Source: Solen grandis (lineage: Eukaryota; Mollusca; Bivalvia; Adapedonta; Solenidae). Taken from it: DNA of 64,000 nt. The stretch covers positions 19,716,378 to 19,780,377 of the forward strand of contig CM037795.1 of the NCBI GenBank assembly GCA_021229015.1. Direction: 5' to 3'. A program made the translations under genes and the position numbers. Below, in pieces: positions 40,465 to 51,675 of the stretch (position 1 is its first letter; every line of letters begins with the position of its first letter). Under the pieces are notes generated by a model. That model searched no databases. It was not told where the DNA came from and worked only from the letters and a program-made list of their open reading frames with translations.

Positions 40465-42185
40465 ACTGATAAACTATTAAAATCAAGACATCAAGTGCTG
40501 AACATATATGCACCTATGTACAATTATCAATATAGTCTAAGTGAATATACATGTACAAGAATTAAAAAAAAAGAATTTGTTTTTCATAAATTATTCATAC
40601 CAATTATATCGTAAATCTGTTATCAGCACATCCAAACATATAAAGTGTTTACTCTAATAGAAAAGTCTTGCAATGCATTTTGTGATACTAATTTCATCTT
40701 ATAAATTTAAAGTATATTTTTACTTGTTTTGTGTTAAGTCCCGTAGTTTGATTATGTTGAAATCACCATTGATTAGTATCCCATTATTTACAAAAATATC
40801 ATGCACTAGCATCCGCATGGTTAAGCAATCTTTATGAAACATAGAAGCAGTCGATGTAGCCTTAATTTCAAATTGTTAAGACTAGTTCTCACTCGCAGAA
40901 TGAAATATTTAAGCCACTTAAAATGTGTATTGCTATAATTACTTGGCCTAGGTAAGTTATGACTGATATTGACGCTTAATGGCCCGTTTTATTGTCATAG
41001 AAAAGTCACTTTTCTCTCCAAATGTACACTCTAGCATCCTCTCTTTTTAAGTAATCATGTTGAGACTTTGTCATATATATTTTTGTTGGCCATTATATCT
41101 CAGACAAGATAAATTATGGCATTCAGTGATATGAAGACATAATTAGCGACATAAGCTATATTCCAATTCGTTTACATTGAAGCAGCCACATTTGTTAAGT
41201 AAGATTAAGTAGATCAGACGAGGGGATATTGTTAAAATACCATAATACACGTAGTTTAGTCGGTTCGATTATTAGATATACAATGATTTTAGAGTTGTTT
41301 TCCTTTAATTAAGTAGAAATACATTGTATTTTACAATATTTAGAATCTACCATCTGCAGAATAAAACTGTATGAAATAATACTTGGACTGTTTTTGTTTT
41401 AAGGCAGTGGTGGTCAGGAGAACGACCTAGGGTCATATCGGCTTCTTGTTTTATTTTATCGATCTGTTAAATAGTTGACCATTTATTCTTCCATTGAAAA
41501 AGTTTAAAGCATAAAACTCCTCTACAGATTTAAAGATATTAAGATGTTTTCCACGACGTGTAGAAGAAGTATATTTTCCACGTCAATCAGGTAAATACTT
41601 GTTGAGTTATTGGCCCTTGCAATAGCCACTTACACTCTAATAAGATATTCAGTATACTTTTCACATTTTTTTTAAGGATTTTCAGTGAAACCTCAAATAT
41701 ATTTGATATCTTGTTAAATGATAACGAAAATTATCTCATTCGTCTTTTGTATTATGTTTTCTTCTGCTTAATGCAAATTTTATCTCAGATTTTAGTCTTT
41801 TCTTTTTATTTTTCACGAAGTCACTGTGCTTGTTCTTGGTCTTATGTGCTTACATGATTTATTGATTGTTTAAGTTTCATTTGTTTTTACTTGCCACTCC
41901 TGAGTTTTACCCAAGTCATTATAAACACACACATAGAAAAGGTTTTATCAATTTTACATGAAATGTCTAAGGTATCTCTGGTCTCTAATCTCATTTGTGA
42001 GGGCAATACGTTTCTTTTGTCTGTAGTCTAAAATAAAAGAGGTAAAATGTCTCAAGTGTTTCTAATATCTCATGTGAAGAAAGAAAGTTTCAGATGTCCT
42101 TGGTCTTATATGTTTGATCTCTTTGTTTTCTGGCATTGATTACTTCTCAGGTATGGTCTATAGCCTCTCATTATGTCTCTTTCAG
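40465..42185. other. AT-rich DNA upstream of gene B; first exon not identified
   Basis: B must have at least one upstream exon ending after one base of a codon. No convincing coding block with such a donor could be recognised here. The sequence is nearly the same in the second block (51676-53487), which has a small local duplication at about 52545-52605. Confidence 0.5.
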
Positions 42186-42979
42186 GCAAATGGTCTCTCT
42201 TGGGTCTGGCAAAATTTACTGAGGGCATCCGAGTGAAAAGCTTGCAGTCAGGGTTTGGTTACTATTCAGAGCTCAACCATGGGCAGAGACACACAGTGTT
42301 CATCGCAAGTCTCGGGTACAGTCTCACAGAGAATTTTCATAAAGTTCGCTATAATAATCAATTTGGAAAGAAATTTCCACTGAGAGCAGAGATGCAAATG
42401 AGTTCAGTTGGGAGATCATCTTTCACAATGTATTTTAATGTATATGCACACTCAACTAACGAGCTAGTCATGTCACTTGCCAACAAAATCGTGTTTGTCA
42501 ACAAAGGCACAAGAAAACCTTCACCACTACCTGACTGGCTGAAGGAAAGATACCAACGGTGCATGACCCCAGATCCAGAAAAGGACATCTCCAAATTCTC
42601 CCTTCCTGCTGTTTCCCCTCTTGCGTATGTGGATCATTTTAAAGCTCTATCCAGTGACTGTGACTTAAACGAACACGTAAACCAGTCTGTGTACATGCGT
42701 TGGTGTTCTGATACTGTTTCCCAGGCAGCCAAGTTAGGACGGCTGACGCACGTGACCAAGCATTTGGAGCGCTACCCCATGAAGTCAATAAATATTCAGT
42801 ATCATAGTGAGGCCTTGGTGAATGATACCGTAACATGTGTAGTTTGGGAGGATGCAAGAGACAGTAAACGATTATACTGCGCCATTCGTCATGATGAGCG
42901 AGAGTTGGTCACTGTAGTTTTACAGTTGTATGATGGACCTGCTATAAGTGTGCTTAGCCATCTTGAATCAAAATTGTAA
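42186..42979 (+). CDS. Double-hotdog thioesterase-like protein B, last exon
   Basis: The exon encodes about 264 residues with two hotdog domains (roughly 5-115 and 145-268, counting from the codon at 42173). The second has SDCDLNEHVNQSVYMRW, with D164, N166 and H168 in the D-x-N-x-H arrangement used for catalysis in plant FatA/FatB acyl-ACP thioesterases. Hydrolysis of a fatty acyl thioester is therefore likely; the substrate is unknown. I take the exon to begin at 42186 after 'tctctttcag'. The apparent ATG at 42173 lies inside this polypyrimidine/acceptor sequence, and paralogues C and D start at the same residue with an AG acceptor in the same phase. It ends SHLESKL, TAA. The 5' exon(s) are not found. 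Nearly identical copy at 53488-54281. Confidence 0.85.
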
Positions 42980-43366
42980 AATAATAGATCATTAATTTCA
43001 AAACATCCAGCTGGCTCAGAATTCTCTTCGACAGATAACGTGTACTTAATTAAATGACATTCCTGCAAAAACTTGCTGTACCAGATAAAATAATATTGCG
43101 TTGATCAGAACATACACTCGTGTAAGACTGATGTTACATATAAGAGATCAAGAAGATTTCCAATTAATTGTGAGATTGAGTTAAGATTATGTTAAGGTAT
43201 TTTGGAATACCCATTATGAATTTCAACCTATGCTCATGTAATCAGGGTACTAGTAATCTATAAATGTATTACAGTGCCCTTTGCTAATCAGAACATCGTC
43301 TAATAAAATTACTAAGGCCAATGAATTAATGTCATCGTCAATCCATTTGTCCATTCTACCGTTCAG

Positions 43367-43612
43367 GGGGCCTTCGTGGCCGAGAGGGTAAAGTCGCTGA
43401 CTTTAGCACTCACTCAGCCTTCACCGCGTGGGTTCGAATCCTAGCAAGGTCATTCGGATTTTCATGTGAGGCAGCCTACCAGCTAGCTTGAGGTGTGTCG
43501 GTGGTTCTACCCGGATGCCTCCGTGCATTCGGGGTCTTCTTCCACATGTAATTAGCTGGACGTCGCTTTATGACTGAAATACTGTCGAAGCGACGGTAAA
43601 CTCATATAGTCA
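43367..43612 (+). repeat. Complete tRNA-derived SINE
   Basis: The head reads 'cttcgtggccgagagggtaa' (A-box like) and 'gtgggttcgaatcct' (B box), as in a leucine- or serine-type tRNA. A conserved body follows with 'ggtcggtggttctacccgg' (here 'gtgtcggtggttctaccc') and 'cggggtcttcttccac', and a tail 'gcgacggtaaactcatatag'. Truncated copies are at 13137-13305 and, reversed, at 44029-44121. It is not a functional tRNA gene because the acceptor stem does not close after the B box. Confidence 0.85.
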
Positions 43613-44028
43613 AGTCTAACGTTCAAAGTTAATGAAATGTTATTGGGAGCTTCATTAAATATAAAACATATGTATGTTATCACCATGTCCCAATTCAACG
43701 AGGTCGTATTTTTCCTTTCTTTATCGCATTTGCACTATCTCATCAACTGCTTGCTAGAATTTAATGAAAGTTAATCACCATATTCAAATTAGATCGTTTT
43801 ATATGAAGTTATGACCCCTGTTTTTTTACATGGAGATTCCTGTCCAAAATCCTGGTTAGCATTCATTGAATTCGTACTGGTAGTTTTAATTTGCATACCA
43901 TCAATTTATATTTAATTAATGTATGACCTATTGAGAAAAGGAAAAAAAAGATTAAATTTTAAGGTGATTAAATCACATTTTTAAGTTTGATTTCTAGCAT
44001 GCTTCTGTATTAAATGACTTTACTATTT

Positions 44029-44121
44029 GAGTTTACCTTCGCTTCGACAGCATTTCAGTCATATAGCGACGTCCAGCTAATTACAGGTGAGGAAGACCCC
44101 GAGTGCACGGAGGCATCCCGG
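44029..44121 (-). repeat. SINE 3' fragment, reversed
   Basis: Complement of the SINE tail and body, from 'gagtttaccttcgcttcgac' to 'gaagaccccgagtgcacgga'. It faces the complete SINE at 43367-43612, so the two form a widely spaced inverted pair. Confidence 0.85.
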
Positions 44122-44712
44122 CTGTGTTAAATACTGAGAAATGCTGATAAAAGGAATTATTCATAATATATAACATAAATAGTCATAATTTTTATGACGA
44201 GATTTTATTAGATACCTTCTTGAAAGAAGTGTCACAATGAGTGTAATCTGTTTCAAGGGGTTATTAAATGATTCCATGTCAATAAAGATGTGTAACATAA
44301 TTTTACTGAGGTTCAGCACGGACTGTTTGATTTAAAAAAATACGGTCGATAGTAAGCCATTATTTTATTTTACTTTTGGATATAGATATCAATATGTCAT
44401 ATATACATCGAGATCTTTCGTTAAACTCAACAAGTAACTTGCGTTTCACTTTCCTAATCATAGAGAATTGCGCATCGATTTTGGTGTACATAATTCTTTG
44501 AATTGTTGATTTTATGATTGATTTAGCTATTGAAGTATGTAGATATCAACATGTAAGAAACTAAAAGGTTGATCGTGTTTTATATTGGGTTCTACATGCA
44601 TGTTTTCATTCTCATTTGCCTTTTTTGTATTGCCGAATATTTGAGGGTTAAAGACCGGATATAAATATATAGGTATATTTACGGTGTATCTCGCTTTTTA
44701 TGTTTGCATAAT

Positions 44713-45380
44713 AAGTCCCCAACCGGTGTTTACACCGGAGGGGGACTATAGGTTTGCCCTCCGTCTGTCTGTCTGTTCGTCCGAATGTCCGAAAATCTGG
44801 ATCCGCGATAATTTAAAAACCGTTTAAGATAATATTATGAAACTTGGTATATGGATAGACGGCAGTAAGGAGATTCAGCCCATTACTTCTTTTCCCGGAT
44901 CAAAATTTGGTTGTTATGGTAACAAAAAAAGTCAAAATATGCCTGTAACAGATGGGTCCTTTGACAAATCTAGAAGTGTTCAAGCTAGATTAATGAAAAG
45001 ATGGCAAAATGAAGATTATGCAAGTCACATTTTAGTCCACTACCATTGTTTACACCGGAAGGGACTATAGGTTTGCCGTCCGTCCGCCTGTCCGTCCGTA
45101 TGTCCTGAAATCTGGATCCCGCAATAACTTTAAAACCATTTAAGATAATATTAACTTGGTATATGAATAGACGGCAATATGGAGATTATGCACGTCACTT
45201 TGTATTGTTTTTCTCGGACCAAAAATCTGGTTTGCTTTAGTAACAGAAAAATCTCAACGGCAGGGGACTCCTGTGTTGCGTGCAACACCAATGACTTGTT
45301 AAATGTGGAACTAGACTGTGTTTCACAAATGGAGGTTTCCTCAAATCAAACATCTCAAACTTCCTATCACTACCATTCTT
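44713..45380. repeat. Interspersed repeat with 'accggtgtttacaccgg' ends, two units
   Basis: Begins with the palindrome 'accggtgtttacaccgg' and then 'gggactataggtttgcc' plus a 'cgtctgtctgtctgttcgtc' block. A second, similar start occurs at about 45043. Units share 'gataatatta', 'cttggtatat' and 'agacggca'. Non-coding; small frames of 60-77 codons are not recognisable. Confidence 0.75.
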
Positions 45381-45968
45381 AATTTTGAAGAAACCGAGAG
45401 GCATATTTTGTGAAAAATGTTATTGATAAATATATGTATGCAGTGTCCATTTCTTTGGTCAAAGAGTAAAAAATGTTTAATTTTTATGCTAAAGAACGTT
45501 TCCAGTTCAGAAATCTTTCCTTATATTCAAGGAAAGAATATAGACATAGATGGTGTTCCTTTGAAATATTTTTACAAGGATATCTATAATATATAAAACT
45601 GTGCTACTGAACTGACATTTAAAATGGTATTAAGATAAATGCAAGAAAGGCGATAGGTAATGTACAATGTATTCAGGCAATACAATGAGTGCCTTGATAT
45701 CTCATATCGATCATATAACTAAATATGAGTTCACACTAAGCATAGGTGGTGTTTTTAATCATGTTAAAAGGCATTAATAAATGGCTATGAAGATCTTAAA
45801 ATAAAATAAAGGTGTATTTTGCTGTATTGCAATTTCCAAACTAAAGTTTGTAGGCAATGTACATTATATCATTCTATATAAATATTCTTGCTTGAGACAT
45901 GTAAGATAATGCAACTTAAACATTACTAATATGTGTAATATATGCATATTTTTCTCATTTGATCGCAG

Positions 45969-46756
45969 ATAAACTTACACTCTGGTCCATTGCAAAGATT
46001 TTTGAGTGTATCCGTAACTCGGTGCTGCAGCAAGGGTTTGGTTTCTATGACCAGTTTAGAGATACGGACCACGCCATGTTCATGGGCAGCACGGTGTACG
46101 AACTTTCAGACAAGGCCAGTAACATCTTTTCCCGGACACACTGGGGTCCCAACTTTCCCCTGCACGTGAAACTCAATGTTATATATGTAGGGAACTCCGC
46201 TTCCACTTTTGCCTCAAAGGTGTATGATTACATGACGGGAGACCACATAATGACGGCCTACTTGACCTATGTGTATGTGAAATACGACAACAGGAAAGCT
46301 GTCAAGTTTCCAAGCTGGTACGAAGAAAGGAAGAAGACGCAAATGTTCGGTGCTCCGTTACCAAGGCTGCCAACCCCAGTTGTTCCCATGGACTCGTTCA
46401 AATTTGCAGTCAGATCTTCTTATAGTGATATTGACTACAATGGACATGTCAATCAGGCGATTTTCTTGAAATGGTGCGGGGATGCAGGTGCTGAAGCGGC
46501 AAGAAAGGGTCATTACACTGGCCTCAACAAGGATATCCAAGTGTACACAATGCGGAGAGTTGAGATGAAATACATAGGGGAGGGTGACTTAAATGAACAC
46601 TTTGTGGTGAACACTTGGCAGGAAAATCCTGGATCCTTGGTTCTTCATTTTGTGATTACCAAGACTGAAAATATTATTTTTGTTGCAAGGTTAACGTTTT
46701 GTTCATTTCAAGTACCACCAACGGTAAGCATCGAAGTTATAAAGGATAAAGAATAA
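45969..46756 (+). CDS. Double-hotdog thioesterase-like protein C, last exon
   Basis: A paralogue of B with the same two-domain plan and length. From the codon at 45959, the first hotdog covers about 5-115 (KLTLWSIAKIFECIRNSVLQ onward). The second starts near 145 with SSYSDIDYNGHVNQAIFLKW; D159, N161 and H163 keep the D-x-N-x-H pattern. The exon starts after 'gatcgcag' at 45968 with two bases of a split codon, as in B and D. The frame ends PPTVSIEVIKDKE, TAA. 'acggtaagc' at the PPT|V point could also be a splice donor, so the true C-terminus is open. No upstream exon was found. Copy at 57418-58193. Confidence 0.85.
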
Positions 46757-46989
46757 AGAAGAAATGATATATCAATGGGGAAAAAAAGCTGCGTTTTTTT
46801 ATACCAAGAAAGCGTATGCAAAAACGACGACGAACAGAATAAAAATTGATTTTGCATTTTCTTTTCAGTATATTCAGTTATCAGCGAAATACTGTTTTAT
46901 CACGTTTGGATGGTGATCATGGCGTCTTGAAAATATCAGGTGTTTACGATAACGTTACTTGTTGTTGTTATAACCACAGATACTAAGTA

Positions 46990-47550
46990 TATGGGGGCTA
47001 TACTGGAGTTACGTTTGTTGGTTGGTAGGTCCATCTGTAAACGAGATTGGTCTGCGCTTTTTTTTCAGCTATCTTCGATCGGATTTTGATTGAATTTAGG
47101 TACCAAGCTTAGTTGCCCATATCGTTGGCACCTCATGATCGGCTTGATTTAAGTGAGTTATGGCCCTTTGTTATATTTATATAATATATTTTGTCCGCGC
47201 TATTTCTCGGCTTCCTTTGGTTATATTTTGATTCACAGCAATAATCAGTACTAAGCCTAGTTGCGCATATCGTCGGCACGTCATGGTAAGCTGGTTTTTA
47301 AATGAGTTTTGGCCTTTTTTTTGTTATATTTCTTAAATATATTTTGTCCACGCTTTTTCTCACATACCTTTGGTCGGATTTTTATTTAACTTCATAGCAT
47401 TTATAAGAACCAAGCCTTGTTGCACATATCGTTGGTTTTTTTTACTATAATTGCTATCAGAGCTCTACCTTGTGTGTTTTTATGTTTTTTATCCTTCAAC
47501 TGTGACAAAGCGGTATCTTCATCACTTTTAGTGATAGTTCTTGTTGATGC
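46990..47550. repeat. Interspersed repeat related to the Helitron-like family
   Basis: Begins near 'atgggggctatactggagtt' and has a repeated unit with 'cgcgctatttctcgg', 'ttgcgcatatcgt' and 'gagttatggccctttg'. It ends 'atcacttttagtgatagttc', a small hairpin like that closing 10605-11938. A shorter copy is at 58440-58835. Confidence 0.6.
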
Positions 47551-48781
47551 TGATATTGTGATTTTGACATTTTGATCTTAGACCGTCATTTATTAAATCA
47601 AGTCATACTTTTTGAAGATTTAGTGACATTATTTTTTGTATTCATTAAACTATTTATGCATTAAATTACTTAAAGGTAACTTTTACCTGGTCTATTTCAA
47701 GTTAACGGCGGTAAAGCTTATTGTACAAAACAATTGGGATATGAGTTTTTTTAATATATATTATAATCGACATTTTATAAATGCTCATTATAGTAAACCA
47801 CAACCCGACAAAGAACTGTAGTCCGTGAATAATATGCGCTTTTGTTTTATTCTTCTTCTCTGTGACTTTCACCAAGAAATATTGATTTTTCATTCTTCTC
47901 TGTGACTTTCACCAAGAAATGTTTTTTCGTGTGTGTGTTCTTCGTAGGTTGAAATGCTTAATAAATCCTTCCGCTTTCTTATCAGAAATTTAAAGTGATT
48001 ATGATGTTCAAATTTACTTCTAAAAAAACCCAATTACGACAAAAATTTTTAAAGGCAAATCACATAAAAAATAAGTAAAATTTTTCCAGTGGAAACAAAA
48101 CACATATGTACGAACTTCTGATTTCTTAAATTTCGGATTTCTGATCAAACAATATTTTTATATGGGAAAAAACTTTAAACTTTAAAACCTGATTTGAAAA
48201 TTTTTCCCTCTTTGAAATAATACAAATTGACATAAATGTATTTGTTATTATGCACGAGGGATGGTTGGGAAAAACCCCCGGAAAATTTTTCGTTTTTCTC
48301 AGGGGAGAAAGACTATTTTTTTCCAAAATCTCCCCCACCTACATTAAAAAAAAAAAGTTCGCAGGGATTCCCTTTGCAAAATACGAAATATGCCTACTGC
48401 TGTGGGGACAGATTTTCATCTCTGGAAATTTCCCGTTAAACATTTGAACATAATCAAAAAATTGAAGGCCATCGATGGGAACTTTTCTTTCCTTAAATTT
48501 TGGTATTATTTAGGATGAAATTTTTTTTCCTTAAAAAAAATTTTAAAAAGTATTAAAAAAATAAATGCAATAATAAAATTTCCTTTAAATTAAAGGCTAG
48601 CCCAGTTTTTTTTAAAAGCCGAACTAACAAAAGGGAAACTGTTTATTTTAACCCCTTACTGATTTTTTAAGTATTGGCCCCATAATTTTAACCAAGTACC
48701 ATGGAAGGGCAAAATGTTTTTAATTTAAACTGTCTTTAAATCAAGCCCAGTGCCAAATCAAGCAGTCATTTTCTGATTGTT
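47551..48781. other. AT-rich contig end with error-like sequence
   Basis: Aligns to 58836-60049. From about 48020 to 48780 it differs by many extra or missing A, T, C or G in short runs (for example 'gggaaaaacccccgg' against 'gggaaatacccgg'), unlike the rest of the block. This looks like poor-quality consensus at a contig end. No gene. Confidence 0.7.
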
Positions 48782-48881
48782 NNNNNNNNNNNNNNNNNNN
48801 NNNNNNNNNNNNNNNNNNNNNNNNNNNNNNNNNNNNNNNNNNNNNNNNNNNNNNNNNNNNNNNNNNNNNNNNNNNNNNNNN
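48782..48881. other. Assembly gap (100 N)
   Basis: Exactly 100 N. The last base before it aligns to 60049, where an interspersed element starts in the other copy. Confidence 1.
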
Positions 48882-49737
48882 ACTGCCAGCTTGTTTTAAG
48901 GCTACTTACAGGCTTATTTAAAGACAGGATATCACATATTTATAATTTTATTATAAATTTGCCTAGATGCTTTCCGTCCGCCATATTGCTTTCTAGTCTA
49001 TCCACCTACCTCGCTGGGTTGAACTCGCGTAAACCTACAGAGTTCGTAGGGTAAAAGCCCCGCGCGTTTTATTGCAACTCTGGTAACTCTAGTTTACTCT
49101 AGTAGGTAAACTGAACTCGCTCCTAGTCAAACCGGAAAAGCGCCCTCCAACGTCATAATGCTAGGTGCACATTTTGACATTTGTCATTCTGCTTGCGTAC
49201 ATGTGTTATTTTGCTTAGCTACATGTGTCATTCATCGATTCGTTAAACCGACGAAATAAATTCCATTTTAATACGAATGCAAACTGGACTGTCCAGCTAT
49301 ACACAGTGCCATACGGTGATGAAATGGAAATAAAAGCAGATGTATTTTCAGTTGTTTATTATGATGTGAATGAATAATTAATGTTTAATTTGAAAAAACA
49401 AATAACGCAGACGACGATTACGCCGTACTGTACTAGTCAAAATGATGCTTGTCACTTAGACAAATGAAGCAATAGACATGTCAAAAGGCAAAGTGTATTT
49501 TTTGCCCGAATTCTGTTCCATAAATAATGCAAATTATGATAATGCTGGGACCGAGTTTGATTTTGGCTGATATTGGATTGGCATTGAGACTAGATTTTTT
49601 AATTCTTTAAACTCTAACAGCTAATTGTTGTTGTTATCTATTGCTTATAGCCATTATCTTTCTGCTAAGTTCGACTACTGCTGAAGCGCATGTGTTATGG
49701 CTCAGATAAATGAAAAATGTCAGATTTTATATTGTTT
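48882..49737. other. Single-copy stretch ahead of the second block, no gene recognised
   Basis: Not present in the first block because the gap lies there. Around 48970-49200 the sequence is richer in CpG ('gaactcgcgtaaacc', 'ccccgcgcgttttatt') than its surroundings, which could mark a promoter or an unrecognised exon. Nothing more can be supported. Confidence 0.4.
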
Positions 49738-49758
49738 TCATTATTGCATTCACATTTT

Positions 49759-50614
49759 TAGCTCACCTGAGCACAGCGTGCTAATGGTGAGCTATTAGGC
49801 TGAGTCTGTGTCCGTTGTCCGTGCCTGCTTCCGCCGTCAACAATTTAATTTAAACATCTCCTCCTAAACTGCTGAATGAATTTTGAACAAATTTCAAAGG
49901 TTTGATCCTTATGAGGTCCTCTATCAAAATTGTTTAAATTGTTTAGATTGGTTAAAAAAGTAGGCTACAAATGCTGAAAATTTAAAAATGCAATCTTTGA
50001 AAATCTGCTTCTGTAAAATTGCAGGGCATAGAGCTTAGATGTAGCATTGTATAATGGACCTATACAAAGTTTGATTAAATCTTGACCCTGGGGTCAAAAT
50101 CGGCCCAGGTCACTTGATTTTACATAGGCTTATATATGAAAATCTAGAAAAAATCTTCTTGTCAGAAACCACAAGGCCGGGATTTAATTGGTGCGTAACC
50201 TGGCCTTATACATATCTACTAACTTTGTTCACATCATGACCCTAGGGTTAAAATTGTCACCAACCCAGTGGTCACTTGATTTTACATAGGCTTATATAGG
50301 CGAGTCTTTAAAAGATCTTCCTGTCAGAAACTTCAAGATCATGGGTTTAGATAGTTGGCATGTTACATGGCCTTATGGACCTGAACCAAGTTTTTAAATC
50401 ATGGCTCTTGGGTCAAAATTGGTCCCATCCGAAGTGTCACTTGATTTTATAGATATGACCATCAAAATTTAGACCACAGGTAAAGTATTTGTGTGGCATT
50501 ACGATTTTGCTATACTTCTGCAAGGATTTTGTATTCTGTATGATTATGTTATTAAAAGCAGTGAAGGCAATATTTCTCAGGTGAGCGATTCAGGGGCATC
50601 TTGGCCCTATTGAT
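49759..50614. mobile_element. Interspersed element, reverse orientation, copy 2
   Basis: Counterpart of 38231-39402 but about 300 bases shorter. Internal units are missing between 'gtcacttgattttacatagg' and 'cgagtctttaaaag' near 50275-50310, and a short stretch is missing near 50105. This looks like loss by recombination between internal repeats. Confidence 0.8.
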
Positions 50615-51239
50615 ATGAAAATGGCACCAATGTTAATGACTTTTATCTCTTACTCAATATATATTGTGACTAATGACTGATATTGCAACATTGTTGTATG
50701 CAAAAGAGGACAGATTTCATATTTTTACATATTTTTATCCAAATTCAGTAAACAATCTTTAAAATACTTGCAATGTTTATGATCATAATCTCCGGACCAA
50801 GTTTGGTGATGACAGGTATCATAGTCTCTTGGTAGGGGTTATGGCTCTTTAAGATGAAAATAAACATTTCTCTAAATATACATTCTAGCATCTGCATTTA
50901 TTTATTTTTCGTAATGAATCTTTGTCATGTTTATGGCCAATATATGTCGTTCAAAGTTATTATCGATATTGCGATATAAGATCAAGAATAAGCAGCCTTT
51001 GCAGAATTATTAATTGAACAAATTTTTGCTCCAGCATCTGCATTTATCAAGCAATCTAATTTTGATACAATGTTGATGACAGTTCTAGATCATTAACTTA
51101 AGATTATGGAACTTACGAGACAACCACCCTGACCTGTAGGCAAGATGGGTTAGCTCTGTCATGGATTTTGAACTGATTATGCCTCTTTTTCGACTTAAAA
51201 GCTTGGGTAATTTTTCCGCACCACCTCACTTTTTTTCAA

Positions 51240-51675
51240 ACCCGTTGAAGTAAAGGAAAAATACCAACGCTGTATGACCCCAGATCCGGAAATTGACATC
51301 TCTAGATTCTCCCTTCCTGCTGTACCCTCTTTTGCAGCTGTGTTACTGTTTAAAGCTCAAACTAGTGACTGCGACATGAACAAGCATGTAACTCAGTCTG
51401 TGTACATGCGGTGGTATTCTGATTCTTTTTCTCATGCAGCTAAGCTGGGATGCTTGACACACGTGACCAAGCATGTGGTGCGCTATGAAGTTAATAAGCA
51501 TACAGTATCAAAGTGAGGCCCTGGTGAACGATACCGTGACATGTGTAGTTTGGGAGGATTCAAGAGATATTAAACGCTTATACTGCGTCATTCGTCATGA
51601 CGAGACTTGGTCATTTTGCAGTTGTGTGATGGACCTGCTATAAATGTGCTAATCCATCTTGATTCAAAACTGTAA
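51240..51675 (+). pseudogene. Hotdog thioesterase-like pseudogene A' (copy 2)
   Basis: Same broken catalytic-half copy as 40026-40464, with the same frame-shifting loss and the TGA at 51514-51516. Small differences: DPEIDIS for DPEKDIS, SDSF for SDSV, and VVRYE for VVLYE. It also lacks the in-frame upstream ATG extension because of a change near 51230. The shared lesion shows the gene broke before the two copies separated. Confidence 0.85.

Larger units (their letters stand above)
38201..48781. repeat. Large duplicated block, copy 1 (whole contig between two gaps)
   Basis: This entire contig aligns in order and orientation to 49738-60049. Coding parts differ by only scattered bases; B and B' differ by two residues. 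Differences include about 240 fewer bases in copy 2 near 50106-50290 and about 150 extra bases there at 56240-56400. The block starts and stops exactly at the N runs, which suggests an alternative haplotype contig placed in series. Confidence 0.95.

Noticed and set aside
42173..42185. ATG at 42173 as the start of gene B
   Set aside because: It lies within a polypyrimidine tract ending in CAG. Paralogues C and D have an acceptor at the same residue but no ATG, so splicing is the more consistent reading.
42358..42857. Minus-strand frames of 72-78 codons inside gene B
   Set aside because: Shadows of the conserved plus-strand hotdog exon; the same shadows recur in copy 2.
43367..43450. Possible leucine or serine tRNA gene
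   Set aside because: A and B boxes are good, but no closing acceptor stem follows and the same sequence recurs with a SINE body and tail.
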